A stretch of DNA of 64,000 nucleotides, taken from positions 38,976,428 through 39,040,427 of the forward strand of contig NC_080081.1 of the NCBI RefSeq assembly GCF_949987535.1. Direction: 5' to 3'. Under the pieces are notes generated by a model. It saw only the letters and a program-made list of their open reading frames with translations, had not been told where the DNA came from and made no database searches. Each line of letters begins with the position of its first letter. Positions within the stretch are counted from its first letter, which is position 1. The stretch is from Balaenoptera acutorostrata. Its lineage: Eukaryota > Chordata > Mammalia > Artiodactyla > Balaenopteridae. The translations under genes and the position numbers were made by a program. Below are positions 60,129 to 64,000 of this stretch, one piece after another.

Positions 60129-60283
60129 AAGGAGTGATACAGATATAGATGAAACAGATATACGTATATAGAGATATAGGTAAAAATAGATATGGATATG
60201 GATAAAGATGATATAGATATATTTATATAGATAGAAAAAATAGATATGGATATAGATACAGATGATAGAGATAGATATGGGTA
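60129..60283. repeat. Imperfect GATA/ATAGAT-type simple repeat
   Basis: Many 'gatatagatat' and 'agatatggatat' variants over about 155 bases. Confidence 0.85.
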
Positions 60284-60299
60284 CAGAACTCTAGCTTGG

Positions 60300-60790
60300 C
60301 ACATCTTTTTTTCAGCAGTTTAAGTATTTCATTCAACTGTTTCCTAGTCGCTGATATGTATGTAGTCTATTTCTCTCTAGCTGCTTTCAAATATTTTTCT
60401 TTATTTTTGTTTTCCAGAAATTTTATTATGATGTGTCCAGGCATGATTTTCTTTGAATTTATCTTGTTTGAGTTTCCTTCTTGAATTGAAATCCTTAAAT
60501 CTTTAAATTGATGTCTTTTACCACATTTGGGAAGTTTTTCATCATTATTTCTACAAATATATCTTTTTGTCCCAGTCTCTTTCTCCTCTCTTTCTAGAAC
60601 TCCAATGACACAAACTTTAAACATTGTAAAATTTTCTTATATGTACCAGAGGCTCTATTCACCATTTTTTAGTCTTTTTTGTTCTCTTTATTCAGTTGGA
60701 TATTTTCTTTTGATCTATCTGAAAGTTCACTGTTTCTTTCTTTGTGATCCCATTCATAATCTAGTGAAATTTGTATTTGAGTTATTTTAT
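60300..60790 (-). mobile_element. Old L1/HAL1-type ORF1 fragment, antisense, left part
   Basis: The minus frame at 60367-60624 ends with an ORF1-like RRM segment (GHIIIKFLENKNKEKYLKAAREK read in parts). The DNA around 60480-60780 is antisense ORF1. It is interrupted at about 60800 by another L1 and appears to resume near 61383. Confidence 0.65.
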
Positions 60791-60799
60791 TTTCATAAT

Positions 60800-61382
60800 T
60801 CTTCCAATAAGTTATTTTTTTTTAATTATGGTAAGAGCACTTAACATGAGACCTAACTCTTAACAAATAAATACACAATACAGTATTATTAACTATTAAA
60901 AACACTATGTTGTATAGCAGATCTCTAGAACCTATTCATCTTGTATAACTGAACAGCAATTCCTGATTTTCTCTTCCCCCAGAACCTGGCAACTATCATT
61001 TTACTGTCTGTGTCTATGAGTTTGACTATTTTAGAGACCTCATATAAGTGAAATCATGTCATATTCATCCTTCTGTACTGGCTTATTTCATTTAGTATAA
61101 TGCCCTCCAGGTTCATCCATGTTGTTGCATATGGCAGAATTTCCTTTTTTAAAGCTGAATAATATGCAATTGTATGTATATAACATATTTTCTTTATCTA
61201 TTCATCTGTTGATGGACATTTGAGTTGTTTTTGTATCTTAGCTACTGTGAATAATGTTGCAGTGAACATGGAATGCAGATATCTTCAGATCCTGACTTTA
61301 ATTCTTTTGGATATATACCCAGAAGTGGGATTGCTGGATCATATGATAGTTCTGTTTTTAGCTTCTTGAGGAACTTTCATAC
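60800..61382 (-). mobile_element. L1 3' end inserted into the ORF1 fragment, antisense
   Basis: It begins with T8 at about 60818 and runs through the 3'UTR ('cagatctctagaacctattc') into the antisense ORF2 C-terminus ('ccaggttcatccatgttgtt', 'ccagaagtgggattgctgga'). It stops near 61382, where the host ORF1-like sequence resumes. Confidence 0.7.
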
Positions 61383-61790
61383 AGTTTTTCTTATAGTTCC
61401 TATATCTCTAGTGAGAACATATATTTTTCATAAACTTAATTTGTATCTATCTTTAATTCATGCTGCACAAGTATAATATCTGCTTTAAAGCTTTTTGTGA
61501 TAATTCCAACTTTGGGATCACCTGAGGATTCGCATTTGTTGATTGTATTTTCCTTTCAGAACTGGTCACATTTTCCTGTTTTTATATATGTCAAGAAATT
61601 TTGAATTATACCCTTAAATTTCAAATATTAGGTTGTGAAGGATCTAGAGCCTGCCATAATTTTATTAAAAATGTGGATTTCTCTTTATTTTTGATTCTTC
61701 ACCTGTTTTAATAATCAATCAATTTATCTACCTTCAGATCACAAAGTCTTTCTTATGCTGCTTTGGTTCTGTCCAGTGCATGCTCCACTC
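61383..61790 (-). mobile_element. Old L1/HAL1-type fragment, antisense, right part
   Basis: 'cttatagttcctatatctct', 'gataattccaactttgggat' and 'ggtcacattttcctgttttt' continue the antisense ORF1 and upstream region. This supports a single older element split by the 60.8-kb insertion. Confidence 0.5.
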
Positions 61791-61805
61791 AGAAATGTAT
61801 AGAAG

Positions 61806-62925
61806 CTTTTGTACAGCAAAGGAAACTATAAACAAGTGAAAAGACAACCCTCAGAATGGGAGAAAATATTTGCAAATGAAGCAACTGACAAGGGATTAAT
61901 CTCTAAAATATACAAACAGCTCATGCAGCTCAGTATCAAAAAAAACCCACAAAAACCAATAAAAATATGGACAGAAGACCTAAACAGACATTTCTCCAAA
62001 GAAGACATACAGATGACCAAGAGGTACATGAAAAGATGCTCAGCATCGCTAATTATTAGAGAAATGCAAATCAAAACTGCAATGAGATATTACCTCACAC
62101 CAGTCAGAATGGCCATCATCAAAAAATCACAAACAATAAATACTGGAGAGGGTGTGGAGAAAAGGGAACCCTCTTACACTGTTGGTGGGAATGTAAATTG
62201 GTGCAGCCACTATGGAAGACAGTACAGAGGTTTCTTAAGAAACTAAAAATAGAGCTAACATATGATCCAGCAATCCCACTCCTGGGCATATCTTTGGAGA
62301 AAAATGGTTTGAAAGGATGCATACACCCAGATGTTCATTTCAACACTGTTTACAATAGCCAAGACAAGGAAGCAACCTAAATGTCTGTTGACAGATGAAT
62401 GAATAAAGAAGATGTGGTACATATATACAATGGAATGTTACTCAGCCATTAAAAAGAATGAAATAATGCCATTTGCAGCAACATGGATAGACCTGGAGAT
62501 TATCATACTAAGTGAAGTAAGTCAGACCGAGAAAGACAAATATATGTTGTTGCTTATATGCGGAATCTTAAAAAAAAAATTATACAAATGAACTTATTTA
62601 CAAAACAGAAACAGACTCACAGACTTAGAGAACCAACTTATGGTTACCAGGGGAGAAGGGTGGGAGGGAGGGATAGAGTGGGAGTTTGGGATTGACATGT
62701 ACACACTGCTGTATTTAAAATAGATAACCAAAAAGGACCTACTGTATAGCATAGGGAACACTGCTCAATATTCTGTAATAACTTAAATGGGAAAAGAATT
62801 TGAAAAGGAATAGGTACATGTATATGTATAACTGAATCACTTTGCTGTACAATTGAAAATAACAAAATATTGTTAATCAACTATGCTCCAATGTAAAATA
62901 CAAATTAAAAAAAAAAAAAAAAAAA
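61806..62925 (+). mobile_element. 5'-truncated L1 with target-site duplication
   Basis: It starts inside the ORF2 C-terminal region ('cttttgtacagcaaaggaaa') and keeps readable ORF2 sequence ([36 protein letters not shown]) with several breaks. The 3'UTR and about 19 A follow. Flanks AGAAATGTATAGAAG (61791-61805) and AGAAATGTATGGAAG (62926-62940) differ at one base. This is a standard truncated L1 insertion, younger than the antisense fragments it interrupts. Confidence 0.95.
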
Positions 62926-62940
62926 AGAAATGTATGGAAG

Positions 62941-63812
62941 ACATGGATAGTGGTTAAATCTTAGTTCAGTTCTAAAGACTTTTTCTCTATGTCTCTGGAT
63001 CTGTCCCTCACATACACAGCTCAGAGGCCAGTCTGAGACTTGTTTGGGAACATACATGAAACCAGGAAATTTCCTTCTTCCTCCTGTCTCTTCTCGGAGA
63101 TTTTCCCCATGTTCTCTGTTCCACGAGGCCTACATTTACTTGTACTCTGTTCAGAAAGATCAGATTCTTTTAAAATTTTAGCTGTCCACACCATTGTTCT
63201 GCCATGTAGCCCCATGACTGCATGCTTAGGCCAAATCCGTGAAAGAAATGAGAAAAAAAAAAAAAAAAAGATATTGGTCCCCTTGCATCATATCATTTCT
63301 CCAAATTTTGGCATTCTCTCCATCTCCACGTACTTCCTGATTTTGTTAACCTTTCAGAAAGGAGAAATGAATTCTGTCAATTACTTTGGGTAAGAAGTTA
63401 ATAAAAAGACAGAGAATAGACTAGTGGAATTGTAAAGGTGAAGGTTTGGTGATCCCGACAAGAATGATCTTACTGGAATTGTGGAGATGAAAGATTGTCA
63501 GTTCAGTTCAATTTTTTATATAAAATATAATATTTTAAATTAGGATAATTTGATTTTTCTCATATCATTTCAATATATAGTGCATTGTTACATTTTCATT
63601 TTCTTTAAAAATTCAAATTCTTCATAATGCTTATACACAAATTCCTTACTTTTATTGTCCAGTGACCTTTTGAGATTCTGAGCCTGTGACCTAAGACGCT
63701 GCCTTTGGAAAGCCTTAACTGTGACAAAAGCTTTTAGTATATATATTTTCATGTACCTCTACCATTTAAAAATATTCCACAGAATAAGGACATTTTATAT
63801 ATTTTTTTATAG
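62941..63812. other. Unassigned DNA
   Basis: No gene is supported. An A tract at 63252-63269. The frame at 63040-63393 has no recognisable domain. Confidence 0.4.
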
Positions 63813-64000
63813 CTACTTTATTTATTTATTTATTTATTTTTGGCTGTGTTGGGTCTTCGGTTCGTGCGAGGGCTTTCTCTAGTTACGGCAAGTGGGGGCC
63901 ACTCTTCATCGCGGTGCAGGGACCGCTCTTCATCGCGGTGCGCGGGCCTTTCACTATCGCAGCCCCTCCCGTTGCGGGGCACAGGCTCCAGACGCGCAGG
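63813..64000 (-). mobile_element. CHR-2-like SINE, antisense, cut by window end
   Basis: The (TTTA)n tail at 63813-63839 is followed by 'tggctgtgttgggtcttcgg' and the body up to 'caggctccagacgcgcagg'. The tRNA-like head would lie beyond 64000. A short internal duplication ('cgctcttcatcgcggtgc'-type, about 63902-63940) distinguishes it from the other copies here. Confidence 0.93.

Overview
The window is nuclear DNA from a cetacean or very close relative. The evidence is several tRNA-derived SINEs of the CHR type (head near 'cttccctggtggcgcagtgg', B box, then a TAAA-rich tail), with CHR-1-like and CHR-2-like forms both present, alongside artiodactyl-type LINE-1 copies and much older mammalian repeats (MIR, L2, hAT, Tigger, LTRs). 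Family names come from recognition by eye and memory, not from a database search.

The window is AT-rich and looks intergenic or deep intronic. I see no intact host protein-coding gene, no rRNA, no functional tRNA and no CRISPR array. The only complete open gene is LINE-1 ORF1 at 47038-47931. One processed pseudogene of SET (TAF-I/I2PP2A) lies at 53671-54540 on the minus strand. One short stretch at 13284-13405 has the form of a terminal coding exon, but I could not identify it.

Layout: 1-1240 is the 5' end of a minus-strand L1, with a 363-bp tandem duplication in its promoter. 1.2-8.4 kb is mostly unassigned DNA with L1, hAT, LTR and MIR pieces. 8.4-11.6 kb is an ancient minus-strand L1 carrying a solo LTR (5-bp duplication) and a MER2/Tigger element. 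11.7-18.9 kb is mainly AT-rich unassigned DNA with an L1 3' end split by a CHR SINE at 15.8 kb. 18.9-23.4 kb is old minus-strand L1, ending in a G+C-richer degenerate minisatellite that fits its 5'UTR. 25.5-30.4 kb is MIR and L2, including a long L2 copy with a nested CHR-1-like SINE. 30.4-32.4 kb is a Tigger-like remnant with a rearranged L1 inside it. 33.2-44.8 kb holds L1, L2, MIR and LTR-like fragments in unassigned DNA.

44850-52189 is the main feature: a full-length L1 with a perfect 15-bp target-site duplication, a 2.2-kb 5'UTR and an intact ORF1. Its ORF2 is broken by one stop and four one-base losses. To its right come the SET pseudogene, a CHR-2-like SINE with a 19-bp duplication, an endogenous-retrovirus-like pol remnant with an inverted second copy of part of it, a nest of three L1 layers at 60.3-62.9 kb, and a CHR SINE cut by the window end.

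No genes work together here beyond L1 supplying reverse transcription. The SINE and SET copies have the structure of L1-mediated retrotransposition. I found no undescribed biological system. The items most worth checking are the candidate exon, the inverted retroviral repeat, the L1 promoter duplication and the ORF1-to-ORF2 L1 junction.
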